A stretch of DNA of 64,000 bases from Beaufortia kweichowensis (taxonomy: Eukaryota; Chordata; Actinopteri; Cypriniformes; Gastromyzontidae), in assembly GCA_019155185.1 (NCBI GenBank), contig CM032811.1, positions 2,658,287 to 2,722,286 on the forward strand, read 5' to 3'. The notes beneath the pieces were generated by a model. That model saw only the letters and a list, made by a program, of their open reading frames with translations. It searched no databases and was not told the DNA's origin. The position numbers were made by a program, and so were the translations under genes. How positions within the stretch are numbered: position 1 is the first letter of the stretch; the number at the start of each line of letters is the position of its first letter. This document shows, in pieces, positions 37,101-52,100 of the stretch.

Positions 37101-40100
37101 TTGCATCACCATGGCAGCACATTTTGAGATATTAAAAATGCTGTTTGCATTATATCATCTTCAATGTCTTGACATTACATTGACCAAGTTTTGTGACAAT
37201 CTTTTGAGTTCCTAGGAGAAGCACATGAAAGATTCACCACATACAATTGCTCCTATGGTCTTTCCTCATTAGACATTCATAGACATTAATGAAAAACTTT
37301 CTGTATCTGGTCTCTACTTTTCTAATGGACACTTTAACACATTTATGTATTAAACATGTGGCAGAAAAAACACAGTGGTCTATTTACTGTTTTACTCAGC
37401 TCACCCTTATGAGTGTGTACTTGTAATGTTGATCATGCAACTCTATTATTAGACTAAAGCCACATATTCTACTGATCAAGCCTTATCCAACAAAGACGTC
37501 GCTAACATTTTACAGCTGTGGTTGCTGGCTTCAGAAACCCCCATTTAGTTCCTCCTCACTGAGCAACAACTAAAATCATATCACAATGAAGAGAAAGAAA
37601 GATATACTCTGAGAAGACCAGACCATGATATGCCAAATATCTATTACAGATCCTTCATGACTGATATCTAAAGATTTGGTCTTATGGGTGAGTCAGATTT
37701 GTTTAATGTGGTGAGCTAAATATCACTGGAATACAGGCTCTTTGTTATGGGAGACGAATAGGATGGTCTGCATTAAAGATAAAAGTGTTCTTTACTAGGT
37801 AAACTTTTGAGCCTTAGGATTTAGCAAGGGCTAACAGAAATCATTCTGAATAAACTGTTAATTGGTTAACACCATTGAAAATCATTTTTAGTCATACTAC
37901 ATTTATGGCAGCATCATAAAGCTAAGTATTGGTGCTTTCTAAGGGTGTTACTATTTAAAGTTCAAACACAGAGGATGCGGCTGGAGTCTGTGCAGCTTCT
38001 GGTTTTCTGTCTGCCCTGCTGCAAGTGGCTTCTTTGTATCCTTCCTTAGCATCTCTATTACTTTTATTGTTTGTTATCTAAAATTGCCTAATATAATTGT
38101 GTGATACCTTTTATACAGATTTCTTTCAATACTTATGGTGTCATGATCCCTGTCTGTGTCTCACTGGTCCTTGTCTTGTCCCTGCTCCCCCTTCTGGACT
38201 GTTGCATCTCTGTACTTCATAACCCCATAATCCCTTGCGTACTCATCATTGTTTCATTGTTATCACCTGTGTCTCATTATCCCTGCTTGTTATCCCTTGT
38301 ATATACAGCCCTTGTGTTTCAGTTGTTCTTTGTCAGTCGTACACATGCTTGTGTTCCGGTTCCCTGTTCTGGTTCCTGGATGTTTTGATTTGTTTTATGT
38401 TCATTAAACTAAGCTGCATTTGGATCCTCTGCCTCATTCCTGCCCCGTCATCACTACAGAACGACTGACCCCATATGGATCCAGCAGTGGCCCTCGTTCG
38501 CCTATGCCAGGGAACTCGCACCCTCGAAGACCACATTCTCGACTTTCTTAACATTTCAAATTTTACTAACCTGCCAGATTTCATCCTCATAGATTTTCTT
38601 TCTCTTATGGACTTAATGAACCACTACACACTGTTCTAACCTGTGATGGTTCTCAAGGGTCTCTTGAGCAATTTATAGACTATGCCCTTCTGATCTCCGG
38701 GTCCTCCTTCACAGTCAGGGTAGCAGAAGAGGACACTTCCCCTAAAGATTTTTTTGGGGGGCAGCACACGTCAGGCTCCGTTGGCCAAAGAGCCGTTCTG
38801 CCTCCGCTTAACCTCCCTCCTGTTTTCGTCTGGAAGCCGCTCCTTAGGAGGGGGACTCTGTCATGATCCCTGTCTGTGTCTCCCTGGTCCCTGCTCCCCC
38901 TTCTGGACTGTTGCATCTCTGTACTTAATTTCCCATAATGCTTGTGTTCCGGTTGCCAGTTCTGGTTCCTGTGTTTCTGGATGTTTTGGTTTGTTTTATG
39001 TTGATCAAACTAAGTTGCATTTGGATCCTCTGCCTCATCCCTACCCCGTCAGCATAACACTTGGCTTTGTAATCTAAATTACAATAAAGAGATAACTCTT
39101 ATCTGTTCATCACATTAGCCTTTTAGCCTGTTATAGCCTCAGTACTATGCTAGTCTGTTAGCTCAGATCTCCCGCAGCAGAGAAACTAACTGTGAGATGG
39201 CATAGTCGCAGGACAAAACCCCTATTAATTGTTAAACCGATTATTGTTTCTAACAATTATTTCCCTACTGAAAAAACTGCTAAAACCAGACTAAGCTGAT
39301 TGGTCTTCCAGCCTGACCCACCAGCTAAAACAAGCTTGAACAGCTACTTCCATCTTAAACCAGCTACAACCACCATACCCTTACGAAAAAGAAGTATACT
39401 TCAAGTTTATTTTATGAAGTATACTTAAGTAATGTTGAAGTATAGCAAGTATACTAACATCTGTGTACTAGTAGTATACTTGTACGTGTACTATTTGAAT
39501 ACTGCTTGGGACTTAATTGGCCCACTTTTTGTGTATAAAAGTATACTTTTAAGTGTACTATAAGTGTAATAGTAGTGAACTTTAAGTGCATAACTAGTGC
39601 ACAATTACATTTTTCATGTGTACTGCAAGTGAACTTGCTAGAAGTTTACTATTGTAATACTTTTAGTAAAAGATTAGTTTATGAAAGTACATTTTGATGT
39701 ATACTCTCAACAAACTACTAGTTTACTAGTTTTGTACAGCAACTACACTTGCAAGTGTTCTTTTAGGGTACTGTCAGTAAACTAGTAATTTTGTATTGCA
39801 AGTACACTTGCAAGTGTTCTTTTAGGGTACTGTCAGTAAACTAGTAATTTTGTATTGCAAGTACACTTGCAAGTGTTCTTTTAGGGTACTGTCAGTAAAC
39901 TAGTAATTTTGTATTGCAAGTACACTTGCAAGTGTTCTTTTACTGTACTCTTAGTAGGTTACTAGTTTTGTATTGCAAATATAGGTATCCGATCCAGACA
40001 AATGAAAGTATTTTCACGAGTCAGTGTCAGTCAGTTTACGGTTCGCTAAATATGACTCTAACTGTTCAACTACTGTACACCAGTCTTTAAATCATGAAAA

Positions 40101-43100
40101 AAACAGACAAATGTTGTTTGCCTAATAATGTTTTTTTTACATAATATTTTCAAATGGCAGTATGAACAACAAAAAAACATGATGACTTACACATTGTTGA
40201 GACATAATAAGCTGTAAAACATTTCTATATTAAGGTAAGCAGCATGTCTACACAATGGCACTTGACATCTTCCTGTAATATTTTTACATAGAGCCAAATT
40301 TGCTTCATTTAAGCTTCTTCTGCTCTGCGTGAGCTGATCCTCTTCTGATTAAGACATGGTGTATTTAAGTCTCGGCCTAATCATAAAAGAACCACACATC
40401 AACAACAGAACAGACTGTATACTTCTTCGCCATCTATCTGTATTCATCTCAGGTTTACTACTGACCCCTAGCGGCAGCAGGCAACATAACACGCTTATAT
40501 TATAAAACAGAACTGTAGAGACATCAATAGCTAATGCTTTAATACTATGCTTTAATATGTTGTCATTAGGCTTATTTTAAAATATTAAAATGGTTCAGTC
40601 AGACTTTTCTTTGGTGGGCAAATATGAGGCCACAGAGCCTTTACTTACTAGCCCTTAACTATTTTCTACACTGTATATGGTGTGGGTTTCTAAATGTGAA
40701 AAAAGAAATCAATGCATTTTGATAAAAAATTTGACCTTTTATTACCCAACACTGTACTGTAATGAATTCTTAAAAAAGCACAAATATCTATTTTATTCTT
40801 TACCTAAAACAAATAAATCTTAATGACTAACTGAGTTGTATACATTACTTAGTCTTTAGGGTAAAAAAGAACACTGATATCGAAGCAGTATTATATCAGC
40901 AATTACTGGCAAGCGCTGGTATTGGAATCAGATCGGAAGAGAAAAAGTGGTATTGGTGCATCTTTAACTGCAAGTATACTTGCAAGTGTTCTTTTACTGT
41001 ACTCTCAGTAAACTACTACAGTACTAGTTTTTACTAAAATTTTTGTTTAAGATCAGTAAAAATGTGTTTGTTTCTGTGTGGGTTATTATCGCTTTGTACA
41101 AAGCAGATCAGATTCAGGTCCATGCATATTTAAAGGGATGGTTCACCCAAAAATAAACATTTTGAATGAATGACCTAAGGGCGAATAAATGATGACATAA
41201 TTTTCATTTTTAAGTGAACTATCGCTTTAAATTACTCTATAATCCACCTCAAAGCTTGTTACTACAGTAGTAACAAGCTTTTTATAAAAGTTTATAAGAC
41301 AGTATGTAATATTATGTGAAAAATATGTAATAGGCAATTTAATCAGAAGAGTAAAAACAACAACTGTACAAGGCAAGTATACTTAGAAAATCTAATTGTA
41401 CTTTCAATGAACAAGTATAGGAAAAAATATACTTAGACTTTTCTGTCAGTATAAGTCAGGTATACTTTAGTGCAATTTTAAGTATATTTCAGAGAAGTAC
41501 ATAACAAGTAGACTAAAAGTATTTTTAGTTTAAAAGAAGTACTAACAGCACACTTAAATAAACTTCTTTTTCGTAAGGGTAGTGAAAGTAAAAGTGACTT
41601 ATTTGTCAATGTATGGTGACCCATACATCGAAATGTGACCTCTGCATTTAACCCATCCAGTGAGTAGTGAACACACACACACTCAAGTCATGAACACACA
41701 CACTCACCCAGAGACGTAAGCAGCTATCACTGCAGCGCCCTGGGAGCAATTGGAGGTTAGGTGCCTTGCTCAAGGGCACCTCAGTCGTTTCCTGCCAGCA
41801 CTGGGAATCAAACCAGCGACTTCCAAGTCACAAGTCTGACCATTATGCCACGACTGCCCGGCTGGTTAAGGCTGGTTAAGCTTCCAGTCTGGACAGGCTA
41901 GTTTTAGCTGGTGGGTAAAGCTGGTCTTCCAGCTTGACTAGCTAAAATATTGCTTATAGTTAATATGTTTCCTATACAGCTGCTTTGTAACAACAAAAAT
42001 TGTAAAAGATGCTATACAAATAAAAGTGAGTTGAGTTAAGTTGAGTAGGTGCGAAGCCCTATTGCTTTTCTCAAGATCATTATTATTTTTAGGGCCCAAG
42101 CATCGATGTGCCAGCCAGAGGCCTCCACCATAGGTGTGAAGACCTATTGTTTTTGTCAGGATTTTTCTTTTCATGGTTTTGGGGCATTTTGGGACCTTTA
42201 ACTTGGAAACTTGGACACACGTCAGAGTCGTCAGCTTTTAGGCCTGGGCAAGGGTTGCCACATGGGCATGACGGGGGGGCTCTGTGGTGCATACATGTGC
42301 ATAGATTGTGCATTCATGTATGCACATGCACGTAAATTGGTGGATGTCATTGACCCAAACAACTTTCCCTGTGACTGCCATTAGCTCTGCCCAACATGGA
42401 GTTTGGATTTTTTTTAAAGTGCATGACCGAACTTTTACATACTTCTCTTAGGGTTTCATGAGATTGTCACCAAACTTGGTCAACATAATGCCAAGATATT
42501 AAAGATACTAAATTGCTAAAGGGTTTTTGATATCAAACACTGTTGCTATGGTGATGCAATATCACTAATTATTTTGCCATGGCAGGGCATTATGGCCAAA
42601 AAGGGAAGTATCTTGTTCATGTAGTGAGTGATTTAGATCAAACCTAAACTCCTATGTTTAGTCATAGGTGCTGATCGCATGGAAGTGGCAGTTGTGAGTC
42701 ACAGTAAGAGCGCCACCAACTCTCAGCAGGAAGTTTAAAAATACTTTAAAAATAGTCCACTGATATCTGCCCACTTAAAGGGTAATAAAACCCCCTCTAT
42801 TAAGCTTAGTTCAGCATCAGAATACAGTTACAATGGCAAATTCAAAATTAACATTCTTTAGTGATATACATTCTGTCAAACATGCCTTACCAGTTTAATG
42901 TGATCTATACAACCAGCATTGACGCTATTCATACTACATAGAAGATAACTGACCCACCTAACTAAGACTTTTCTTAACTTGATTTAGTTTATTTGGTGCT
43001 TACAGACATATAAGGCACTATTCAAATAAAAGATTCAACCAGGAAAAATATATATAAAAATACATTTATTATAAAAATGTAAATTGAACTTAACTTGTTA

Positions 43101-46100
43101 AAAAGGCTGCTGGTTAAATTCATTAAACTCGATTAAACTCAGTCACATCAATACAACTCAGTATTGTAAATACAAATAAGCACACGCTAACAGTGTGTTT
43201 AGACTTTCAGTGTGTGTAAACTGCAAAAGAATGTATGCGTGTATGTGAGGTAACTTCCTAGTAAAACCTCAACACACAGGATATGGCACACCTAGTGAAA
43301 ATTCTGAGAAACAGAAAGTGTTAACACAACATGAAGTTGTGGATGTCAAATAATATGTATGTATCTGGAAAATCAGTTTCAGCACAGGTTTGAAGTTTTG
43401 TCGAAAGTCCCTTAACCAACAGTATGTGACTGCTGTGGCCCAAGAAATTGAAAGACACAACTTTTATGCCATCTAGTGTCAGTCCAACTATGTCACAGGG
43501 ATCCACCTCAGCTTAATGGCTCTTTTCACATCAGTTTTTGAGTTTAACAGTGGAGGACTGAAGCTACACTCAAATGAGGGCCTGTGAAAGCCAGAGAGGC
43601 CTGCAGATGGCAGTCTCAGCCTTATAATTATGAGACTGCTAGTCTAAGCAGAGAGGGAAACTATTAAAGAGTCCCCAGGGAGAAATTAATAGCCTTCAAC
43701 AAGAAGGGGTAGAGGAAGATAAATACTGAAGAATTTTAAGAGTTCTAAGTAATTTGAGTGGTTCTCTCCATCATAAAAGAAGTTTTTTGAAGCATCAAAT
43801 TCATTTGTAGTCAGAACAACAGAAAATCCATCATGTTTGTAGGCTGGTTCTTTGAGAAAGAATGTGTTGAAAAAGAACTTGGTGTTGATGCTATGGGGGA
43901 GGAGTCAGCACCATAACGCTGTACTCTCGAAAAGGAACCAGATTTTCTTTTCTCCCCACACTGACAGAAAGGTGTAGGATTCCCCGCCATGTCCCGAGTG
44001 CTCGAGACTGAATGATTAGTATCTGAGCTTGGGACGCGATACAAAGCCGCAACCCACCCCATTGCTATTCTTTACAGAGGTGCATTTGCTCACGGTACGG
44101 CGGACGGCGTCATTCTTGGTCATCTCTCACTACCCTCGATAGCAGTGCGGCACAAAGAAATACTTTGAGATTCCCCAGGTGGAGCGCGCTATCGTGGTGC
44201 ATGAGAAACACTGCTACCTACGTGAACCGACAAAGGCTCCCCTCCAAAGCGTGTAAGTTCTCCTCTTTCCTGATAGAGAGGGCTTACACTGCTGCTGCAC
44301 AAGCTGTCTCTGCCCTGTGTGCCATGGCCATCTTGCAGGTTTACCAGGGCAAGGCATTATCCCCTTAGGGGTCGACAAACGCGCAGATGCGTGAATGTGG
44401 ATTTGTTTTTTTCATAGCAGAAACAACATAAAATACTCAGTTATTTGTGGTCATACACACAAGTGTCAGACATCATTAGAAACTGTAAAAGGTCCACTTT
44501 TATTTGTTTATGTTTAGAATAACAGCAAATCATTGTGCTTTTGTAAAATTAATCAAATAAAGGGTAAAGTAAGGGTGCGCTTTCAACTGTCTTTGCGAGT
44601 ATCTTTCTAAAACACATAATAAACATTTTCGTTTTAGTAAAATATTTTGAAATAAAATTCAACTATGAAATATTAAAGAGAATAGGGAAATAACATAGGT
44701 GTTCCTCCTCAGGAACGGTAACAGTTAACAGGTTTAGGCTTCAAATGCTTTGAAAATAGAACCTAAAACTGTTATTAACATTTATTTTAAAGCTTTAAAA
44801 AGTATGTCACAAACATCAGTCATGTGAAGCTTTATCCACACGAGAGCAAATTGGCCACACCTTCATTTGTTAGTGTGAAGGCCTTTCGTATTCTCGGCCG
44901 GCACTGGATGAAGATGGAGGTGGACTGCAGTAGCTGCATACTAGCTTCCCACTCAAGAATGCACAGAGCCCCTAGAGAATGCAAGAATTCATTCATACAG
45001 CAGTGCAGGACTAAAGGACTATTAATACTTTGTGCTGATGGCCTTTGCTTTGCCCATCCCCCCAAAAACAAACCAGATATTTTTGTGGACTTAACATCTG
45101 GCTTGGCATTAACAGAGCATCATCTAAATATTCATAATTTGCTTAATAGTAACAGAGATGCTCATAGGGGGACCGTTTCATTTATTGTAACAGTACTCAT
45201 TATTTTAACCCTTTAAAGCGAGAGTTCATTATTTACTGATCCTCACATCATCTTAACACTTTATGGCTTGCTTTTGTTCTTTAGAACCAAAACTGAGATA
45301 TTAGGAAAAACGTTATAATGGCTAATGCGATTACTAAATAATCGTCTGATCGCAGTTATTTGTTTCAGACAACCTCATCTATTATTCACCATATATACAG
45401 TAGTATGCTCAATGTGTAAGGAGAAAGAGCAGCAAAAGGCGCTTGAACAGATTTAGTTCAAATCGAAATTCTGAAGAGACACAGCTACTTTATATAATGA
45501 AATGTAATGTAATGTAGGCTTTTAGTTACATATTAGCATTGAATAACATAAACCAAACAAGCATTCAGATCAAAAGCATTTGAGCTCAAGTAAAATGAAA
45601 GTAAAAACGTATAACGCTAATAATGCAGACTGCCACACTTAACGTATACAGACCATACATAAACACTCTATTGCATCTAGATGAAGTAGATGTAAAAAAA
45701 TAACATTTTAGACTAAAGGAGGAAATGATCAAAATGCAGGACGAAATTAAGCGTATGACAATGAGCCATAATATGCTGTCCAATGGTCTAGAGGAAGTCA
45801 CATCTGCTTCCCAGTTTATTATAAAAAATACCAAGGAAGGCAGATTCCCAATCACTTAGTAGTAATCAGTGCTCAGACTGTACAGTTAGATTTCTTACAG
45901 CACCAATTTATTCCACTACAACACATCAGAGGTTTCAATGAACTGAAAGTTGTAATAAGAAATACTGAAAAATGTGATCACTCCAAACAGGATCTGCTAG
46001 ATTTTCTGAAAAACTTGGAATAGTATGCAGATGTGTAGCTATAAGTTCACAAATGGTGATGCTTGTGTTATTCTAACTATGTGTCTGCCTGATACTCTGT

Positions 46101-49100
46101 CTGGAACATTGTCTCAGAAGGTGAAAAGGTGATATATCTGTCAATTAGGACTGGATAGCAAAATGGAATTTAAAGCCTTCAGTGGCAATCCTGATGTTAA
46201 TGATAACGACAGCTTTAAATATTCTTTAATTAACAAATGACCCAGCCACCCGTTCTGCTGTGACAATACTTGTAACGCACCTCTTTGACTATGATGATTA
46301 TTATTGCTCAAATGACACTTTTTTACAAGAGTAATGCTAATTCAAAAACATCTCGTCCTGAGTCAGCAATAACTGTTAAAAAAATAAAACTACAATAGAA
46401 GCCACAAAGTTTCATGGAAAAATAAGGACCATCCTACTGTAGGTAGAGAGAGATCTCATCAAAGCTTTGGCTGTCATGCATGTGAAAAGTATGATCACAT
46501 AGCAAGACATTGTTTGGAGAATTTCTGAGAAATGTGTTAATTGCATTAATATTTCAATTTAATTCATGAGAAATTATTTAATTACATTTTGTGATAACAT
46601 TTCTGTAGCATTAATGTTTTGAATGTAAGAAGACTCTTGTGGTGTAAATGAGGGCAACCTTTTCTTTTTGTTCTTGTTTTAGCTATTAACGCTGAGATGT
46701 TTGTAGATACGGTCATTTGAAAATAAAAGGTCAGCAGAACCAGTGGAGCCAGTAAACGTTTCTCAAGGAAAAACAAAGTGATCATGAGGTTCCCAGACCT
46801 GCAAGATCCAGATCTCTAGGCCTAAAAGAACTAGAAACCCTGAGACCCAATGGGATGGATGGACCTTATGGAATGGGACACGCAGCAACAACACCAGTGA
46901 CTCAAAGAAATCAAACCATTCTCAGAAAATATGAATAGTCTTATTACTAAGATGGAAAACGTGGAAAAGACACAATAGTAAGACATAAATATAAGCAGAA
47001 TGCTTCGCAGAAAATGTATTATTCTCTAGGGCAGGGTTATTCAATTAGTTTGTCATGGGATACAATATAGCCTATAGTTTGTGCAAATAAAAGTCATTAT
47101 TGCAGGTTCGATTCCCAGTACCAGCAGGAAACAACTAAGGTGCTCTTAAGCAAAGCACCCTACCCCCAATTGCTCCCGGGTGCTGCAATGACCCCCTCCA
47201 CCCCCATTGCAAGTTGCTTTGGATAAAAGTGTCTGCTAAATGAAAAAATGTAAATTTCTGTATGTGGCTCTGCTCATATTTAGTTTATTCGGAGCCGCAG
47301 CAACACCATTTGTCATGTCTTGTTCTGTCTATCAACAGTTCCTGACTGACCACGTCAGACTGTGTATCAGTTCTAGGTTGACACAGTGCTCGGTGGTACC
47401 AATCTTAAGAAAATCTCAAATGGATAGGCTGTTTTGGTAACCAATAACTAGGCTATTTTTTCACTACTGACTTGGTTACAAAGTATCAGTACTTTTGATA
47501 ACACTACAACTAAAACAAAAGTTTTAAGCTTCAATCAGATTTGGAATTACTCCTTATAATACAAACCTAAAACGTATTAGACGAAACACACTTTTTAATA
47601 AACATGTAAATATATACACACTTGCTTAGTTAAGTCTAGACTTAAGACTAATCTCTTTAACCAAGCATTCCCCTAATTCACTACTCCTTGACATAAATGC
47701 ATGTGAGATCATGCCATGTAAGACAGAGTGCTGCACCAGGCCCCAGATGACACATTAAACACTGGAACAATTCAGAACTTTCTAATGTACACACACGCAC
47801 ACACACTGACCACTGCCTATTTTCTCTCTCTAACATGCACAGAAGATTCTTGTTGTCAAAAGATTATTGTTGTGCTAGTTTACTAAAATCAGTTACTTCA
47901 ACAAGTTGATGTAGAAAGATGAGGGGCTCACAGATAGCTATATACTAGTGCCCATAAATCCAGCTTGTAAAGTCAATTACTCAGCCTGACTCTCTTGACC
48001 TCTGTGTGTGTTTAAAGGACAAGATTTAGATGCTGCTGTTTTTAGCATCACTTACAATTTCTAACTTACATTGAAATACAGTCTAAAAATCTTATGTAAC
48101 CTTATTTTTACTATCTGATAAAACATTTTACGATTTACTATGATAAAATATTATGCTGCCATGGTATTAACTGAAATATGTCCAAATGCAATTCTGAAAC
48201 TTTCAAATTATCAAGCAATTATTAAAAAACAGTAAGTGACACAATAAGATCAAATAAACTAATTAAAGAAAAAAGGAACAATTAAAAAACAAAAAACCTA
48301 TAGGCAATACCTAAGAAAACAAAAAGAGGAGAAGAATCCATCACATCTCACATGTGCCACCTCTATTGAAACTCTTTTGTCCTGTGATGGACAAAAACTC
48401 CCATCATTTTATCTGCTGACCAGTCTTTCCAGGATGTATTTTGTTCTCATTGTGCCACACATCCACCATCTCATCAAGCATCAAGCATGTGAGACGTGTG
48501 TGCATTGCAAAATGTCTATGACATTTCCATGATATGTCTATTTAGCATTCTGCTGTATTCTGCTGCAGTGTTAACGCAGATTGTCTTTTCCCATTTTGCT
48601 CTATTTCTGTGTTTGTTCTTTGCTAATGACTGAAATTAAATCTTATCTGAGGACTAATGTTGTCCAAAAGACAGGAAATATTTTCAAGTTATTTCACTGA
48701 CCCCACCAAAGTCTCTGTTCCCTTGGTGTAGGGAGTTCTTGGTTGTCTCTAAAAGCAATGACTCAAACACGGTGTTTACTAGTGCCTGCCAAAATTTGCA
48801 AAACTTTTTAAAAAGCCTATTTCATCTACTATTTCATCCACAGAATATTTTAAAATCAGCGCTTTCTACATTTAGGAACTCTTTTGCTTTTTTGCTAATT
48901 TCATATGTGAACAATGTTTTTTTTTGGATAGCAGTGATTTTTATAGACATGGCATGGATAGACATGGATGTCTGTAGCAAAACCATATGTGGATACTAGT
49001 GGGGTGCCACAATTCTCAATATAATCTTGAACTGTTCAGCACGTCATTCATGGTTCAATACAATTTTATGTCTTTCTGAATTGGCTCTGTGTGTACCCAT

Positions 49101-52100
49101 GAGTCTACATGTTGAAAAGAGTGATTTCCATTCTACAAGAGCCCAGCACAAAGGGTGTGTATGCTCTGTGCCCTTCGATGTGGCCGACATCTCTCCCCAT
49201 CTGATGGCCATGACACAGTCTTAAGTGACTGGGTCAGCATTAGAGATACAACGATTACAGATTTTGTTGGTGCAATTATAGTCTGAGGAATTATCACTGT
49301 TTCACGATTATTACGATTATTATGAATTAATTAATTTTACAACAGTACTAATGTATAAAATCAAACAATCTTTAGATTTTAAAGTGTTATTTATTGCTGC
49401 CTTTCAAAAAAAATCGAATATCCTCTCATTAAATGGATGACGTCATGAGCAATCCCGTTCTTTATTATCAGTGGTTTACACCTGGCATATTAACCTAGGA
49501 AACCTAACATTTACTAAACATAAATGGAAGGAAGCAACAGGTTGTAGCAGTAAATGTTGTCACTGACTGAATGTCTTGTGAAGACTACATTCTGTCTTCC
49601 ATAGACTCACGTGCTGTTTGTTTATTTACGTTGCACTGAAAGCCCAATTCTTACCACTATAGCATTGTCAGTGACATGTTTATATTGATTCTCTTCCAAT
49701 TTAATGGTTTATTAATAACTGACCATGTCATTTCATTAAGTGAGGACCGACACAGAATGCATTTTCCATTCAGATGCGGTACTTTTCCATAGTTTTTCTA
49801 TGTAAACACGCGTTAGACGGGCGCGTTTGTGCCTATAATTGCAAGACTAGTCTCACATCTTTTGCAGCGGCTCGTGCATGAGCATTGCGTTTTTAAGATG
49901 CCGTCTCAAGTTAAAAGAATTCCAACTTTTACGAGCTGCGCATTTCATCAGTGTAAGCGGACCAGAACACAGGACCAATCAGCCTATTAGCGCTTTAAAG
50001 CATGCAACATCACTGCAAAAAGACATGTTATATAAATCAGTATTTATTTACATAGTATAATAATAGTAAGTTATCTGTCCCATGTGTCCTGCAAAATTAT
50101 GTCGACTGTCCTGCCTTAGCCAGGTGTTCCCTCGGGTTCTCTTCCACTATGTTGTAAACACCAAAAGGACTGAGGTCACAACTGTGTTTGATTCTTTTAA
50201 AACAAACTATATGTGAAAATACTATATGTGAAGTTTTATTTTCGCCACTTGAGTTTGATCTCTTACTCTATAAAATGCAGAGCCGCAGCAGAGACATTCC
50301 GACATTTTTTTGCTGATATCTGATAATTCTTGTTATTGTTACCGGTGCAGATTAATCAGCAAAATATGGATCAACTTCTATCTAATTCCTAACTCATTAA
50401 AGAATTGAAATACAAAAAAGTACAAAATTAAAAAACAAAATGCAACATGCCACAGAATCCCATGTAAGAATTAATTATTTTTCCTCTGAGAAAAGGGAGA
50501 GAAAAGACAGAAAGCATGACTTTTCTTATGTAGATATACCAAGAAATTAAGACAGCAAGTACTAATAATGTATTGTTTTGCCAAAGTACACATGCTAAAC
50601 AAATACACAATAAATAAATAGAACAATAAAGCTGAACTAGATGATTGTTAGTAATGTTTGAAGACAAACCTTATGTAACCTAGCCTGAAATCTTTAAAAA
50701 AGTTTGAAACTTAGCTTTAAAGGTTTAAAAGTTTTTAGTTTGAAACATAGTTTGATGCTATCATGATTTAACATGATGCTAGCACATTTTAACATAACAA
50801 TAGCACGTTTTAGCATTATGTTAGCACATTTTAGCATGATACTAGCACGTTTTAGAATTTTGTTAGCACGTTTTATGATTCTAGTATGTCTTAGTTAACA
50901 TTTGAACACTTAGCTAACTACTATTAGCATTTAGCTATGTAATGCTATGTCTTGCTGGAAGTCCTGTTTGCTAACATTAGTAAAATGAGCCAACCGCCAT
51001 TTCTCTATGATGTTTTGATGCAGAGCTATAGGTCTTGCTAAACGATTGCTAGGATACTCTTGTTTGGTTGCTATGGAGTGACTTGCCATCTGCCAATGAT
51101 GATACTGCAATGGCTGCTTGCCAGTATGAATGATATAAACCAACCCCAATGCCTCTATGACTTTCAGATTTAAAGTTATCCCTATTTGGGTTTGGTTGCT
51201 AGAGTACACTAAATGGTTGCTAGGGTGTGGCTTGAAAGCATTACAAAGATCCTGTGAAACTGATTGGTTACCTGAGTAAAATGACACTTGTCTCTGACAC
51301 TGTAGTGCAAAAATATCCACCTGGGCCTTTAATAATGGCAGTCTATAGGATCGGTTGTTAGCGAGCTTTAAATGGTTGTTAGAGCGTGGCTTGATAGCTT
51401 AATGATGATTCTGTGAGACTGATTGGTTGCCTGAGTGAACCAATCAGACAAGAGTCCACCCACATGTCTCTATGACATTGTGATAAATAATCAAAGATAA
51501 TAATCTAGGCCATTTATAATTGCAGTCCATGAGCCATTGTAAGTCTATGGCAAATTTCGAGCGGCTCTTACACCCCAGGGGAACAATTTACACCCCATTG
51601 TGAGGTATGTTCTTGCAGAGCCTGCCAGCCTTTTGCCAGCCACATGTTTCTATGAAATCCTCGCTCAGAGCTATAAGTCATGACGGGTCAAAATTTGTTA
51701 GAAAAGATATAGCAACCTGAGTCAGAGCACCATGAAGGTCTTTGGAAAGTTAGGTGGTTGTAGCTTGAAAACTGTAGGGGGAGATACATTTTAAAATTTG
51801 GTTCAGAAGAAAAAAAATCGCAATATTACTATGGTGTTAATGTGTTTTAGTTAGGTTATTTAGTTTAGTTACAGGTTTTTTTAAACGGTTGCTAGGGGAC
51901 TCTGGTTGGTTGCTAGGGAGTGATTTAGCATCCGCCAGTGATTATACTACAAAAGATACGAGCCCAACCCCATGTCTCTATGCCACTGTGATGCAAAGAT
52001 ATCTGTCTGGGTCTTTTATAATAGCAATCTATGGGATTGGTTGCTAGGGTGCTCTAAATGGTTGTTAGGGTGTGGCTTGACAGCCACGTATATTTATATA

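Larger units (their letters stand above)
39378..41579. mobile_element. TIR DNA transposon, non-autonomous, nested
   Basis: 2.2-kb element with an 18-bp terminal inverted repeat CCCTTACGAAAAAGAAGT, flanked by TA on each side (39376-39377, 41580-41581). The body near both ends is full of AAGTATACTT palindromes. It contains a 59-bp tandem array (about 39740-39960) and an inserted unrelated segment of about 1 kb. No transposase ORF. The TA duplication suggests mobilisation by a Tc1/mariner-type enzyme. Confidence 0.8.

Noticed and set aside
44824..45216. 130-codon plus ORF as a possible host gene
   Set aside because: No domain recognised, surrounded by transposon debris, no splice or promoter context.
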